The notes beneath the pieces are model-generated. The model saw only the letters and a program-made list of their open reading frames with translations, made no database searches and was not told the DNA's origin. Both the position numbers and the translations under genes were made by a program. Shown piece by piece: positions 1 through 13,433 of a stretch of DNA of 64,000 nt (position 1 is the stretch's first letter; every line of letters begins with the position of its first letter). Origin of the DNA: Cenococcum geophilum 1.58 (taxonomy: Eukaryota; Ascomycota; Dothideomycetes; Gloniales; Gloniaceae); contig KV748178.1 in assembly GCA_001692895.1 (NCBI GenBank), positions 5,186,867 through 5,250,866 of the forward strand. Reading direction: 5' to 3'.

Positions 1-1172
1 GAGGCAAACTACCTAAATACTTTAAAGTAATAACTATAGTCGTCTTATAAAAGGTATTAAAAAGACTACTCTATTTTAGAAAGCTATTAACCCTAAAAAG
101 GCTCTTAAAAAAGATAGTTATAAAACGTATATAAGAAGCGGCAGAAGTATAAAAGCTATTACCGTAGATATAAATAGGCGTAAGAAAGAAAAGATTAACC
201 CTTTTAGCCCTCTTCTTAATTACCTCTAGTATCTAAGCGGTATAGTAAGCTTACCTAGAATATATTATATCTATATATTATATAAGAGACTTCTATAAAT
301 CCTAAGAAATAAAGGCCTACTAAACTAGATAATTAAGTTTATTTAAGCCTTTCTAACAGGGCGTACTATAAAAATTATAATTAAGGGCTATAAAAGCGAA
401 TTAATACTAATACCTATAGGTATTATATAGGGATTACCCCTAATTCTAATTCTTTTCTTTATATCTAAACTACTAAAGATATATAATAATTGCTAGGATA
501 ATAGCTATATAGAATTATAGGGGCCTATAAAAGGACACTATATACCGTAATAGAACGTAAAGTAGTAATACTGCTACTAGACATATATATAGAAGCAACT
601 GCTATATAGAGGGCATCTATAGTATAAGGCCACCTAGTAGAGAAGGAGATACGCTAGATAATAGAGCGTATATAAGGAGCAAGGACCCTATAAAGAAGCA
701 TTACGCCTAAGCTTATAAGTTAAAAAGCCCTCTATCTATAAGTAGTAGAGAGAGAATAGGAAATATAAAAGCTACTATAACACTTAGCGCTACGCTAGTA
801 GAGCACTATAATAATAATAGAGGATATGGGGCCACTAGTGTAAGTAGAGATCTACTATATATATCGCAAGATAGGTAGATATTAAGTAGAAACAATGCTA
901 AAAGAAGGCGGTAAAAGCGTAGAGAGGAACTACGTGGAGCACCCTATAAATAATATTAACTTTCTCCCTATATAAAGGACAGATAAAGGCAGAATTTAAA
1001 GCCGCCTTTCTATTATAGATAGAGGTCTTAAAACTAAACGTATATCTAGCAAGCATCTATATCCTAAATACTATACTATACTATACGTATAAATAGCCTA
1101 TATAGTTAGTACGCTATATAATACTCTTCTATAACTACTATATAGTAAAAGACTAGCTATTCACTATAGTGG
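1..1172 (+). pseudogene. RIP-degraded Tad1-like LINE reverse transcriptase remnant
   Basis: The plus strand still reads as a non-LTR reverse transcriptase through many stops. Around 300-475 there is a stretch matching the Tad1-clade pattern of a helix ending in FLTGRT, then a basic segment, then G-I-x-Q-G-x-P-L-x-x-I-L-F near 415-465. CAG and TGG codons have become TAG or TAA, as expected of RIP. Bases 540-1172 recur, diverged by transitions, at about 14390-15060 and inverted at about 15560-16560. The copy is cut at 1172 by the gypsy element and continues after 13433. The left end lies outside the window. Confidence 0.7.
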
Positions 1173-1516
1173 TGTAACGGGACTAGCCCAGTTACAGTAG
1201 GAATGTCTTGGTAAAACACTCAACAGATAAATTCCAACGCTTTAACCAAATTCTGCCGAATTCTGCCAGCTTAATCGACTTCTGCCAAATTCTGCTAGAT
1301 TAATCGAATTCTACTAAAGTCCGTTAAAGACCGCGTATGTATATGCGCACGCATCGACCACCAAGCCCCTGACTATTTAATTATATAATTCTCTTATTAT
1401 TCCCTTCTCTTCTTTACGTAATGTCTTATTCTTAGCGAGAGCTATATACCCTTAGATTTAAATAGAATTTATATTATTCCTTTAAATCTTCCCCGAAGTC
1501 TCTCCGCGCCCTTATA
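1173..1516 (+). repeat. 5' LTR of outer gypsy element
   Basis: Starts TGTAACGGGACT and ends CCCTTATA, where the canonical CA end has become TA. It matches 13090-13433 over its whole length. This copy keeps more C and G than the 3' copy: its start is TGTAAC where the 3' LTR has TATAAT. Confidence 0.93.
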
Positions 1517-1569
1517 TTACGTTATATTAATACCAATACCCTTAAAATAGCAAACGAACTTAAATCCGC

Positions 1570-4500
1570 CACATCAACTATTATGGCCCTAGTTAGGGAA
1601 CAAATAATAATAATATAACAGTCCTTTATGGATGCCTTGGCCTAGTAACGAACTATACTAAAAGCTTAGCATTAATAATTAATTAAAGTAATACGTAAAG
1701 AACTCTATGACGCTAAAGTACTCGCGTTAGAGACGCTAACTGCAACACCTATAAATAAAATTAAAATAACTGTATACGAACCCGACCTATTAAATACAAA
1801 CCCTAAACTAGTAACGGCAGCTTAACCCGTACCTGTAACGAACCCAGTACCTACTACGAAATCTAAAAAGCTCCCTAACCCTCTAATGTTTAATAGAAAT
1901 TGAAATAACCTACGTCCCTTTATAACTAAGCTCCGTCTTAAACTTTTAATAAATTACAACTAATACCCTACTGAAGCTAGCAAGATTAGCTATGGAATGT
2001 CTTAATTAAGTAAAGACGCTGCATAAACTATAGACCCATTCTTCCGTAATAGCACCTTCGTTAATTTTGAAATCTTTATCTCTCTACTAAAACGAACGTA
2101 TAATAACGCTAGCCGCGAATATATAGCTGTTACTAAACTTAAAAACCTATGATAACGGAACCGAGACTTTACCAGCTTCTTTTCGGAATTTTTAGGCCTT
2201 ATTAGTGAACTAGATTAGAATAAAGCCGCTAGAGTTACTACTCTCCGTTAAGCTATCTCGGATAAAATTAGAGTATAGTTAGTGGGTAAAAAACTGCTAA
2301 AAGATTTACCCGAATTTACTATAATATATTAACGAATTAATAAAGACCTTTAATATAATAAGCAGACCCGTTCTCTAAAGCTAACTATATCTTATGTTTA
2401 AAACTCTATAAAACCAATATATACCCTAAAGCGCGATCCGTCTCCGAGACCTAAAAGCCCTATATACGACCCTATGGACCTTAACGCTACTTAATCCTAT
2501 ACACCCTTAGGAACTAACGAATAAAGAACACAAGCCGCAAATAGAGAATGTTTTAAATGTGGAAAAAAGGGATACATTTAAAGGGATTGCCGAACTTACC
2601 CTTTCGAAAAAGTCCGCCGTAGCTCCTCTCGGTCCTTAAGTCGCACTTATTTCACGAATTGTACTTATTCTATAAATTATACTCGGTCGCTATAAAGCAT
2701 CTTACCTTCGGTTAATTTGGAAAACAAATCGTCCTAGGGCTAAGTCGCGCCTTAGGATAAGAAGTAGAAGAGTATAAGTGTCTAGGCTCTTCTAGCGCTA
2801 ATATATAATACGACTTCCTTAATATACTCAGCGAAATTTAAATACTTAGAAAATGGAAAGAAGTACGAATCCTTATAGATAGCGGAGCCACTAATATAGG
2901 CTTTATTAATACAAACTACGCGAAAACTTGATACTTAAATTTAAAGAAACTTAATAAGCCCTAAGGCCTATAAGGCTTTAATAGTAAGCCTTTAATATAC
3001 AGTAAACTAACGCACTACGCTCTTGTAAAGATGCGGATAGGCGAATACCTTAAATATGTTTCCCTATTTATAATACCCTTAAAGCATTATAAGGTAATAC
3101 TTAGATATAGATAGCTAAAACAACATAACCCTTTAATTAGCTAGGTTAAAGAAACACTAAAATTCCGTACAACCTACTGCTAAAGTTATTACTTAAAATA
3201 CTACTTACCCTACGAATATATATATAACTATTTAAATTTAATATAATATAAATTACCCTTGCTACGAACCCCGAACTAATATAAAAAGGTTATAACTACT
3301 AATTACGGTAAAGAATGCAAAGATAATATATTAAAACCCCTTAAAATTCGTATAATATAAGCCGTACCCTTTTATTTGTTAGTAAGAAAATAAGACTATA
3401 AGATCTTTACTATAATACTAGAAGATATTAAAAAGGCGTTAAAACTGAAGCAATATATTAACCCCCGACCTCTTATACCTAAAGAATATCACAATCTAAT
3501 TAATACATTTAAGAAATAATTCGTAAACCAACTACCCCCGTATTAAGACGAGCACGATTTTAAGATAGAACTTAAACCTAGTATAACGCCAAAGTTCGGC
3601 CTGTTATACGGTATATTATAAGAAGAGCTACTAGTAATATAATAATACCTCAAAGAGCACCTAAAGAAAGGATTTATTCGCCCTAGTTAATTACCATTTA
3701 CCTTACCTATACTATTTGTTAAGAAATCTAGAGGAGGCTTAAGGTTCTATATTAATTATTAAGCCCTAAATATAATTATAATTTAAAACCAATATCCAAT
3801 TTCTCTGCTTTAAGAAACGCTTAACTGCTTAGCGAAAGTATAATACTTTATAAAGCTTGATATAGTTGCTGCCTTTAATCAAATCCATGTTTGCGAAGGA
3901 GATAAAAAGTATACGGCTTTCTATATATAATGGGGACTTTTTAAATACCTAGTAATGCCGTTTAGTGTAAAGAACGGTCCCGGTATATTTTAGCAATACG
4001 TTAATAATACACTTTGTGAATTCCTTAATGTATTTGTTACCGCGTATATTAATAATATCTTAATCTATTCGTCTTTGCTTTCTAAGTATTAGAAGCATGT
4101 CTACATGGTCCTTAAACGCCTGCGAGACGCGGGCTTATAATGCGACATTAAGAAATGCAAGTTCTATGCGTCTAAAGTTACGTACTTAGGCCTAATTATA
4201 TCCCGCGACGGAATTAAAATAGACCCTAAGAAAATCGCTGCGATTATAAACTAGGAAAGTCCTAGTAGTGTATAAGATATTTAAGGATTTCTAAGATTTG
4301 TAAATTTCTATCGTTAATTTATTAATTACTTCTCGAAAATCGTTTAGCTATTAGTAAACTTAATAAGGAAGAATATAAGATTTAAATAAACTACTAAATG
4401 TGAATAAGCTTTTAATAACCTAAAATATCGTTTTACAACTGCTTTAATTCTCGCCTACTTTAACCCGGACCTTAAATGCATCGTTAAAATAAACTCGTCT

Positions 4501-5199
4501 GATTATGTACTAGGAGGAGTGTTATTGCAATATAATAAGAATGGTAAGCTACGCCTAGTAGCCTTTCTCTTTTGGAAACTTACCCCTACTAAATTAAACT
4601 ATAAGATATATAATAAGGAACTGCTTGCAATTATTAAATACTTTAAACAATGGCGTCTAAAACTTAAAGGATTGTTGTTTCTAATACACGTATTAATAAA
4701 CTATAAAAACCTATAGTACTTTATAACTATAAAGTAATTAACGTAGCGCTAAATTCGTTGGGCTGAATACCTCTTATAATTTAACTTTAAGATTATATAC
4801 TAACCTAGCAAACTTAATTAGAAGCCTAACTTATTAATATAATAATTATAGGACTTACCTACGAGCGCCTCTAACAAACGGATTATAAATTAATTATAAA
4901 TTCTACTGCCCCCTAAACGCTTTAAGAAACTACGCCCTATGTTTTTAGACGCGGAGCTTAATAGGAATAAATTGGAAATTAATAAGTGGGATATAGAAAT
5001 CGATAAATTAATAGAGTACGAATATAAGAACGACTTCTGGATAGTAGATATAATAAAAGCGATTTAAATAGGGAAACGGCAATATAAAAATATCATACTT
5101 ACTAAATACAAAATCTATAATAATCGGTTGTACTATTAATAGAAGATGGTAGTCCCGAATTCCGAACCCTTACAATTTAAGATACTCGAATTTGTATAC
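1570..5199 (+). pseudogene. gag-pol of outer gypsy element, first part
   Basis: A retroviral-type CCHC zinc knuckle (C-x2-C-x3-G-[Y/H]-x4-C) reads at 2543-2596, marking the end of gag. The aspartic protease motif DSGAT is at about 2878-2892. Reverse transcriptase follows at about 3720-4075; its YxDD box has become Y-I-N-N at about 4045-4065, both Asp codons changed GAC to AAC. RNase H is at about 4490-4715, with the NYEIYDKELLA-type motif present as NYKIYNKELLA. The integrase zinc-binding region at about 4920-5200 is cut by the nested element. Dozens of TAG/TAA stops occur where CAG, CAA or TGG is expected. It is a dead polyprotein gene. Confidence 0.88.
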
Positions 5200-5204
5200 G
5201 ATTC

Positions 5205-5415
5205 TGTTACGGCTTAAATAAATGCCTCTGAACCGAAGCTTAAACGAATGCTGTATTACGAAGATACTAAGCTAAAGAGAAGGAAAAGGGGTCGCTAGGA
5301 CCGATGTAAATAAATATATAGGGTAAGCCGCTAAGGCGCTAGCTTTAGGCGGGCCAATCGCAGGTCGGTAGAATATGGCAGAATTTGGCAGGTAACGTGC
5401 GATAGCGCCGTTATA
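5205..5415 (-). repeat. 3' LTR of nested gypsy element
   Basis: Plus-strand TGTTACGGCTTAAATAAATG to GCGCCGTTATA. It pairs with 11182-11392, which ends in the unmutated form GCGCCGTTACA. Confidence 0.92.
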
Positions 5416-5869
5416 TCACCCCCCTCTTTAAAAGAAAGCCTGCCCTTAGGCTTAGTTAGAAAAAATAGGGTAGTACTAGGCTTATAAACGTAGGATTATA
5501 AAAATATAAGATAAGGAGATAAAGGGGATATGAGTTCGTCCTAACTAAGTATAAAGGGCGATTGTGGGCTAAGTGGAAGCACTAGGCTAGAAAGAGTAGC
5601 CGTTAAAAGTTTTAGCACAGATCTAACTAATCAGATAACTTTAACTAGCGGTTAAAGTTCCTAGATATCTAAAATTTTACAGTACTGGCAGAAAACGGCA
5701 GAATATAGCAGAATTTGGCAGATAGCTGTATTAGGGCTTTAGGGCGTTTTTATCCCTATATTCTTCCGGTAACTTATTATCTTTATTATGCTAGCATTCC
5801 ATCTATTTATCTAGGTACTTTAGGGGTCTAGGCGTATTAGGGTATTAGTTATAGAATTCTTTAAGCTTT

Positions 5870-8800
5870 TAGGGGTAGCCTATAAAGTTCCACGTAGGGT
5901 ACTAGGTTGGGTTAGGATTATAGCCCTTCTATTAGACACAGTATTTTAGCGCTCCCCATACTATCTTACAGGCTAGTATTTCGTTAACCTCCTATTCATT
6001 GTTACCGTTTACTTAAACTAGTAGGGGAGGCTCGTTCTTTTGTCTAGGCAATAGGTCGTTCGTAGCTTTCCATAACTTATTTAGCGAGAAGATAGGGTAA
6101 ACCCTAATTAAGTCTGGGAGCTTTATCTTATACGAGTTGCCTATTTTCTTAAAAACCTTATACGGTCCTACTATTTAGTAGTCTAGCTTACGGCTAGGTC
6201 GTTTAGTCCTTTAATTCCTTATTATAACCTAGACTATATCGCTAGGGGCAAAATCGGGCTTTTAACGGTGTTTGTTCGCCTACTGTTCTATTAACCTCTA
6301 AGCTTTTTCTAGGTTTTTATAGGCTACCGTCCAGGCCTTCTTTAATTGTTTGGCGTACTGTTAGGCCTTAGTATAGAATAGCTTCTCTTATATAGTCTAG
6401 GGTTCTTCTGGCCTTTTCTAGTTAAAGCTTATGTGGGGTAAGTATTCTATTTCTAGCTAAATTGGGGTAAACCCTGTGGAGTTATAGGGTAGGGTTACTT
6501 GCGCGTAGTTTATTAAGGGTAGTAGTTTAGACTAGTTATCCTAGAAATAGTTAATAAAGGGCCTAAGCCTCTAGTCTAGGCACTAATTTATAATCTCTGT
6601 CTAACCGTCTGTCTGGGGGTAATAAGCCATAGAAAGCTTTAGCTTAATGCCTAGGATTTAGGTAAACTTATTCTAGAAGGTTAATATAAACTATAGCCTA
6701 TAATCGGATATAATAGTATCTAGTAGTCCGTAGATTTAATAAACGTAATAGATATATAGCCGGGCTGCCTCTTTAGCATCGATATTTTTATAATATGGAA
6801 TTAAAAACGGGCGTTTACTAAAGCGGTTAACTATAACCATAACTATATTGTATCCGTTACGGTCCCTAGGTAGTTTATAGAAGTCTATAAAAATATACTA
6901 CTAAGGGCGCTCTAGTATTAGGAGTGGCTTAAGTAGTCCTAGGGTCTTATCCTATAGGATTATAGCTCTCTAGTAGTCTTCGTAGTTTTATATATATTAA
7001 TCAATATCCGCAACTATTCTCGGCTAGTAGTAGTGGCAGTTAATAATTTTACAGGTCTTATTCTTGCTAGGGTATACTATAGAGACTTAGCAATAAGCTT
7101 CACGGATTAGTTTGGTCCGTAGATTATTAATATTAGGGACTACAAGCCGCTTCTAGTATAGGAGTAATCCTTCCTCCACCCTAAAATTGGGGTTTTCTTT
7201 CGCGGCTTATTTGCGGAGGGCCCTTAAGGCGTTAGCCGTACGGTTTGTAGTTAGGAGGCGGTTAATTAGCCCTATTAGCTTATCTAAGGACTCCTCTATT
7301 AGTACTAGCTTGTTTTACTAGGAGCCTAGCTCCTTAAGGATCTATAGGTTAAGCTATTCTAGATAAAGGAGGGCGCGCGTCTAATATTAGGTCTTTAGCT
7401 TATCCTAGGGTCCTACGTCTTGTTCTCTTTAGGTTAGGGTATTAGCCTTAGAGTTTTGCTTACTAGAACGATATATAATTGTAAAGAAAAATTAGGAGAG
7501 TATTTTAGCCTACTAGGCTTATCGCCCTATAAGCTGCTTTATAGTTATAAAGTACTCTAGGGCTTTATAATCTATATATATCTTAATCCAGGAGTTCGTA
7601 CCTTTAAGCTCTACGCGCCATTAGGAGAGTAATTAAATAATAGCTAGTATTTCTTTATCGTGTACTTTATAGTTATACTTAGCCGGGTCTATTATTTTTA
7701 AGAAGAAAGCTATAGAGTACTATTTGCTGTCTGGATGTAACTATAATAGGATTCCCGCTATAACCTTATTAGAGGCGTCTGTTTCTAGCATTAATTTAAG
7801 GTCTAGGTTATAGTAATAAAAGATTAGAGAAGAGATAAGCCAATTCTTTACCTCTTTAAAGGCCTTTATATAGCTATTATTAAAGACAAAAGGCGTATCC
7901 TTCCTGGTTAGTCGTATAAAAGGTTTTGCTATAATTCCGTAGTTACGGATAAACCGGTGGTAGAAATTATAAAAACTAAAAAAGGACTGGATTCCTTTTA
8001 CTATATAAGGGGGCTTCCAGTTATAGATTGCCTCTACCTTCTTAGGGTTAACCTTAATTTCTTCTATAGTTATAATAAACCCGAGGTATTTTATACGTTT
8101 TACCCTAAACTTATATTTCTTAATATTAACTTATAAGCCCGCGTTCCGTAGTCTCTCTAAAACCTTCTTAATATAAATTTAATGCTTAAGTTTATCGTTT
8201 AAGTATATAAGAATGTCGTCTAGGTATACCGTGCAGAATTTATTAAGGTAATTAAAAAGAACGTTATTTATATACCTTTGGTACATAGCTGGTCCATTTA
8301 TTAGTCTAAAAGGAAGAACTTTATATTTATAGGAACTATAGCGGGTACGGAACGTTGTTAAATTTTCGGATATAGGGTTTATCCTAATTTGGTAGAAAGC
8401 TTGGCGGATATTAAGTTTAGTAAAAATCTTTACCTGGCTTAGACGTGTAAGGGTCTCGTTAATTAAAGGAATAGGATACCAGTCCTTTTAAGTAATAGCG
8501 TTTAGCTTTTAATAGTCAATATAAAAACAAAGGCCTTTATTAGGCTTTTTTATAAATAGAATAGGGGAAGTAAAAGGGGCTTAACTTAGCTTAATAAACC
8601 CTTTATCTAAGTTGTTAATTAAGTACTACTTTATTGCTTTTAGCTTATCCATTAATTGATAGTAGAGGGGGCTATAGCCTAGCGAGTTATTGGCCTCTAA
8701 TTAAATCTTGTAATTATATATCTAGTAGGGGGGTAACTTATCTAAGGCCGCCTTTAAGAATGCATCCTTATAGCCTATATAAATAGTAGAAAGAAGGTAT

Positions 8801-10900
8801 TTAACTAGTTCCTTATCGGTTTCCTTATCTAGCCTTTCCTCTTTATTATTAATAATTTAGTTAATCTTATATAGGCTTATTATAAAGACCTTATTGTCCT
8901 TTTAGTACATATTAAAGTGGAACGCTATAGCGCTAATTACGGCAATGTCTATAGTAGGGGGGTTAACTAATAATAGGGGCGTATGTGACTTTAGGGACTT
9001 CCGGGGTACTGGCGTTATTATTACTTCTTTTAGCTCTTGTTATATCTTTCGGAGGTTATCCCTTATATTTTGTTAATACGTTCTTTTTTATAACGGTTAG
9101 ATCTGTGCGATTTAGACATTATCTACGTTATTATCTGGCCCGCTTCTATATATAGAGTCCTCTTTAAACGTAGCGCTTCGGGAGAGTATCTTTATCAGTA
9201 CGGAGTTTTTTCTAGCTTCGCGGCGGGCGTCCTCTTAGGTAAAGGCTAGGTCATGGGCCCAGATATCCTACTAGTAGGTAGGGTTAGCCCTTGCGGCTAG
9301 TGTCTTACGGTTAGTTCAGATCTCCTTAATAAAGGAGGGCAACCTTAGTCTATCCTCCGGCTAGATAAACTGTCTTTTTTATATGTTTAACTAAATATTA
9401 AAATAGGACATCTATTTTTGTCTAAGGATTATATTATAGGACCCTAGGTCTAGGATGCAAAAGGGGATACTATATTAGCGTTATCCGTTAAGAGCGATAT
9501 ACAACTTTAAGACGTGGGTAACAGGCTGACCGGCTTAGCCGTTATAGCCCTTTACTTAAATAGGCTTCTCTAGTTAGATAGCTTCTACATTTAGAAACTT
9601 GGCAACATTATTCGTATAGGTAGTATTTATAAAGGCAAAGCTATTTACTCCAGTATTAATAAGGGCGGTTGTATTAACTCTATATCTATTTTAAGATACT
9701 ATATATAGAACTATAAAATGCTTTTTACCTATTAACTAACTAAGATTAATCTCTTTAAGATTAATAGGGTACCCTAGGGGGAAGTTTTTCCCTAGGGTTC
9801 TTCTTTTCCTAACTTATCGGACGTTTCTCCTTCCTCCATCTCCTTAATATCGCCTATATCCTTTAGCTCTAAGTAGGATAAGGTAAAGTAACCTTGCTTA
9901 TTGCAGTTAAAGTACATAGCTAAGGTAAAGTTGATCGGAGTATTACGGCGAATACTAGTTAATGGCGTAGTATATAGCTAGTCGGGTAAGGCTCGCTAGT
10001 GCGTAGTTGTAACCGCCTTTAGTATAAGAGCAGTTATAACTTATCTTCCTACTCTAGCTTCTATAGGTATAGCTAGCGAGTTCCAATTATTATGGAGTTA
10101 CTTCTACTAATTAGGGCGGGCGTTAATCCGCTTTAGTTCTAAGTCTAATAATAGGTAATAAGCTATAAGTCTTTTGTGGGTTAATAGGTTATCTAAGGTT
10201 ATAGCGATCTTTTTTATAGCCGGATTATTAGCTTATCATATAGGTCTAATCGGTAGTTCTTAAGGGGAACCTAGCCTTCTTCTATAAGGTATAAGAATTA
10301 AGTCTAGAATTCGGCAAAGGGTTAGTTCGGTTTTATTATTAGGTAATTATAGTTATAATAGGCATCCCGTACTTTGTTCGGGTTAATATAAATAGCCGCT
10401 AGGTGCCGTATTATCTCATTAACAGATATAAATTAGATAGGGGAGTTATCCTTAAACTTAGCTTAAAGGTGCCGTTAGGCGTCCCTAGTGGTTTAACTAA
10501 AGAGGTAGAGTATTTTAGCTTCTTTAGAAAGGAAATAGTTATAGTTAACACAGAGCTTTTCTCATACTTAAATCCTCTAATTCTTAAAGGTAGGGTCTAT
10601 CCCATTAAACAGTAGTAGGGGGTTAGGGAGCTTAACGGACTTTAATTACTTCGTTATTATATCCGTACTCCCTAGTATATTATATTTAGTAGAGTAAATA
10701 GGTCAGCTAGGGCTTTAAGAAGGGGAAGCTAGGCTATTTTATAGGGCCATAAGGCTTTCTAGGATTTCTTATAGGGTCTTTTATATATTTCTTGCTTTAA
10801 GATAATTAGCTTCCTAGCTGGCTGCAAGGGCGCGAATCTACTCGCGTATGTTTACAATATTATCATTATCTTCAATTTCTGATCTTAATTAGATCTTAGG
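5870..10900 (-). pseudogene. gag-pol of nested gypsy element, with C-terminal chromodomain
   Basis: On the minus strand: a decayed CCHC knuckle at about 9885-9935; an aspartic protease core A-L-I-[D/N]-T-G-x-N-S-F at about 9640-9690; reverse transcriptase at about 8060-8560 with YLDDILI at about 8205-8235; RNase H at about 7440-7800; integrase at about 6250-7200; and a chromodomain at about 5880-6000 with the KGY-x-P-x-P-T and W-N-F pattern. The chromodomain is known in this clade to target integration to heterochromatin. Many stops replace Gln and Trp codons, so no product is expected. Two tandem copies of a GGATATTAT...GGCCTTCCCAGGTAA segment lie in the leader at 11035-11165. Confidence 0.85.
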
Positions 10901-11181
10901 TTCCTCTCAGGTAGAGGCAGCTCTCTTAAATAAGCTTGCTTTAGGTACCATCATTAACTTCCTGAGGTTCGTCGGTATTATATACTTTAGTTTTAATTCC
11001 AGGGGTACAGGTCCAGTCCTATCTGGCTTATAAGGTAGGATATTATCTAGGCCTTCCCAGGTAATATAGAGTTGTTTTAGTGTCTAAGTATAGCGCGTTA
11101 ATGCGTCGTTACAGACGAAGTTTCTTTAGGGTGGGATATTATTAAGGCCTTCCCAGGTAAGGTAGGGAGAGCTTAGTATAA

Positions 11182-11392
11182 TATTACGGCTTAAATAAAT
11201 GCCTCTAAACCAAAGCTTAAACGAATACTGTATTACAAAGATACTAAGCTAAAGAGAAGGAAAAGGGGTCGCCAGGACTAATATAAACAAATATGTAGGG
11301 TGAGCCGCCAAGGCGCTAGCTTTAGGCGGGCCAATCGCAGGTCGGCAGAATATGGCAGAATTTGGCAGGTAACGTGCGATAGCGCCGTTACA
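11182..11392 (-). repeat. 5' LTR of nested gypsy element
   Basis: Matches 5205-5415 with a few transitions and ends in GCCGTTACA, keeping the TG...CA type terminus. The minus-strand sequence just inside reads TATACTAAGCTC. It could be a RIPped tRNA primer-binding site, but I cannot name the tRNA. Confidence 0.9.
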
Positions 11393-11397
11393 GATTC

Positions 11398-12660
11398 CCC
11401 TATAGTAAGGCACCCTGGCCGTATAAAGACCTATAAGATTATCTAATAAGTATATTACTGGCCTATAATGCATAACTATATACGAAAATACGTTTAAGCA
11501 TACAGAATATGCGTGTATAGGAAGACCTCTTATATAAAGAAGTAAGGAGTACTTTAACTATTGCCAATTCTAATGCAAAGATGGCGAGATATTTTAATTG
11601 ACTTCGTAGTTAACCTGCCTAATAGTAATAGGTTTATGAATGTTATGGTAGTTATTAACCATCTTATAAAAATATAATATATAATTCCTATAGACTTAAT
11701 TAATGCAATATTGGTAGCCGAATGTTTTATTAAATATGTCTTTAAGCTATACGGACTTTCTAATTTGATAATATCCAACCGCGGAAGCTAGTTCGTTTTA
11801 GACTTCTGGCAAGCCCTATATAAACAATTAAGTATATAAACACAACTCTTGACTGTATTTTATCCGGAGATAAATGGTTAAACCGAAATTGCGAACGCGA
11901 TTATAGAATAATACCTATAAATGTACTACTCCTACCTGCAAGATGACTGGGAAAAGTAGCTACCTTTAGCTAAGTTTACTATAAATAATACAAAAAACGA
12001 ATTAATAGGTATAACGCTGTTCTACGCAACCTACGGACAAGACCCCTAACTTAGATTTAAACCATAACCCGAAATCGATATAATAGGACCTATGATTAAG
12101 AGGATTTAACTAATTAACGCGTATAACTTCGCTAATTGAATAAAGCAGTTAACGGAACTATTACGAAGTAAATTAGTATACGCTTAAACAGTATAGAAAT
12201 AGCATGTAAACAAAAGACGAGCTCCCGCGTGGGACTTTAAGGAAGGTGATATAGTTTACCTAAATATATAAAACCTAAAGACTTAACGACCCTTAAAGAA
12301 ACTAGACTAGAAGTTTATAGGCCTATACTAAATTAAGAAGAAACTAAGCCTGTATGCTTATAAGCTTAAACTGCTAACTAAGATAAAAATATATCTAATG
12401 TTTTATGTAAACTTGCTATAACCCTTAAAAAGTAAACCTATAACTCGCGAAGTGCCACCGCTATCTCCTGTAATTGTTAATAACGGTAACAGTTCTTACT
12501 TTATTAACTCGATTAATAATATGCAATAAAAAACATAATTTAAATAATTTAAACTTCTTATTAAGTGGGAAGGATATAAAACATGAACTTAGGAAACCTA
12601 TAACTAGATTAAGACTAATGCGCCTTCCCTAGTAAAAGAATTCCACGAAGACTATCCTTT
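11398..12660 (+). pseudogene. Integrase core and chromodomain of outer gypsy element, second part
   Basis: The reading frame of the outer polyprotein resumes right after the nested element's target duplication. The integrase catalytic core is clear at about 11570-11830, with the D-[F/I]-V-x-[N/D]-L-P and the I-I-S-[N/D]-R-G-S-x-F-V motifs; one catalytic Asp now reads as Asn. The C-terminal chromodomain at about 12555-12605 keeps KWEGY. Stops interrupt it throughout. Together with 1570-5199 it makes one gag-pol gene. Confidence 0.86.
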
Positions 12661-12820
12661 ACGGCCTACTCCGGCTAGATAGACATAATATAAAGGCAAA
12701 TAACTGCTACCTAATATAAATACACGAAACATAATAGCAGGAAGCTTAAAATTAAAAAGAACTTAAAATATATTATAACGTTTATAATATAATTACGTGA
12801 CATGTAAGATATTAAGGAAC

Positions 12821-12950
12821 TTTAACTAGCGGTTAAAGTTATCTAATTAGTTAGATTTGCCTTGCTAAGACCTATTACGAAGATGTTAGTTTGGCTCACC
12901 GCCTTAACTAAGCTAATAGCGATTTTCTATACCGGGCATGGAAAATCCTA
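12821..12950. repeat. Two hairpins near the 3' end of the outer gypsy element
   Basis: The first hairpin (12828-12850) has arms AACTTTAAC and GTTAAAGTT; the identical 23-mer occurs at 5637-5659 in the nested element. The second (12921-12947) has arms like ATTTTCTAT and ATGGAAAAT; a cousin occurs at 41420-41447. Both stems survived in heavily mutated DNA. Confidence 0.6.
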
Positions 12951-13089
12951 ATTGGCCTACTTAACGATTAGAACCGGTAAAACCCTATACTGCTACCTGA
13001 CGCGAAAATATAACACGTGATAAGTTATAAGTCTTAACTAAAATTAAATTATTTGAATTATTTGGACCTTTGGCTAAAAGGGGGGGTAC

Positions 13090-13433
13090 TATAATGGGAC
13101 TAGCCTAGTTATAGTAGGAATGTCTTAGTAAAATACTTGATAGATAAATTCTGACGCTTTAACTAAATTCTGCCGAATTCTACTAGCTTAATTAACTTCT
13201 GCCAAATTCTGCTAGATTAATTGAATTTTACCGAAGTCCGTTAAAGACCGCGTGCGTATATACGCACGCATCGACCACTAAGCCCCTGACTATTTAATTA
13301 TATAATTCTCTTGTTATTCCCTTCTCTTCTTTACGCAACGTCTTGTTCTTAGCGAGAGCTATATACCCTTAGATTTAGATAGAATTTATATTATTCCTTT
13401 AAATCTTCCCCGAAGTCTCTCCGCGCCCTTATA
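13090..13433 (+). repeat. 3' LTR of outer gypsy element
   Basis: 344 bp, preceded directly by a polypurine tract of at least seven G. It begins TATAATGGGAC, the RIPped form of TGTAACGGGAC, and is followed by the target duplication AGCGG. Confidence 0.92.

Larger units (their letters stand above)
5205..11392 (-). mobile_element. Second chromodomain Ty3/gypsy element nested in the first
   Basis: Two 211-bp LTRs (5205-5415 and 11182-11392) and a perfect 5-bp target duplication GATTC (5200-5204, 11393-11397) define a 6188-bp element. It lies inside the integrase of the outer element and in the opposite orientation. A purine-rich tract, seen as CACCCCCCTCTTTAAAAG on plus just after 5415, is the minus-strand polypurine tract. 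gag, protease, RT, RNase H, integrase and chromodomain read from high to low coordinates. It is heavily RIPped, though the RT keeps an intact YLDD at about 8205-8235. Confidence 0.93.
1173..13433 (+). mobile_element. Chromodomain Ty3/gypsy LTR retrotransposon, complete but degraded
   Basis: Two 344-bp LTRs (1173-1516 and 13090-13433) differ almost only by C/T and G/A transitions. The 5-bp target duplication is AGTGG (1168-1172) and AGCGG (13434-13438), one RIP-type change apart. A G-rich polypurine tract ends just before the 3' LTR at about 13076-13086. Order inside is gag, protease, reverse transcriptase, RNase H, integrase, chromodomain, which is the Ty3/gypsy order. Removing the nested element at 5205-11392 and its duplication leaves about 6.07 kb, a normal size. 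All reading frames are broken, so it cannot move by itself. Confidence 0.93.
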
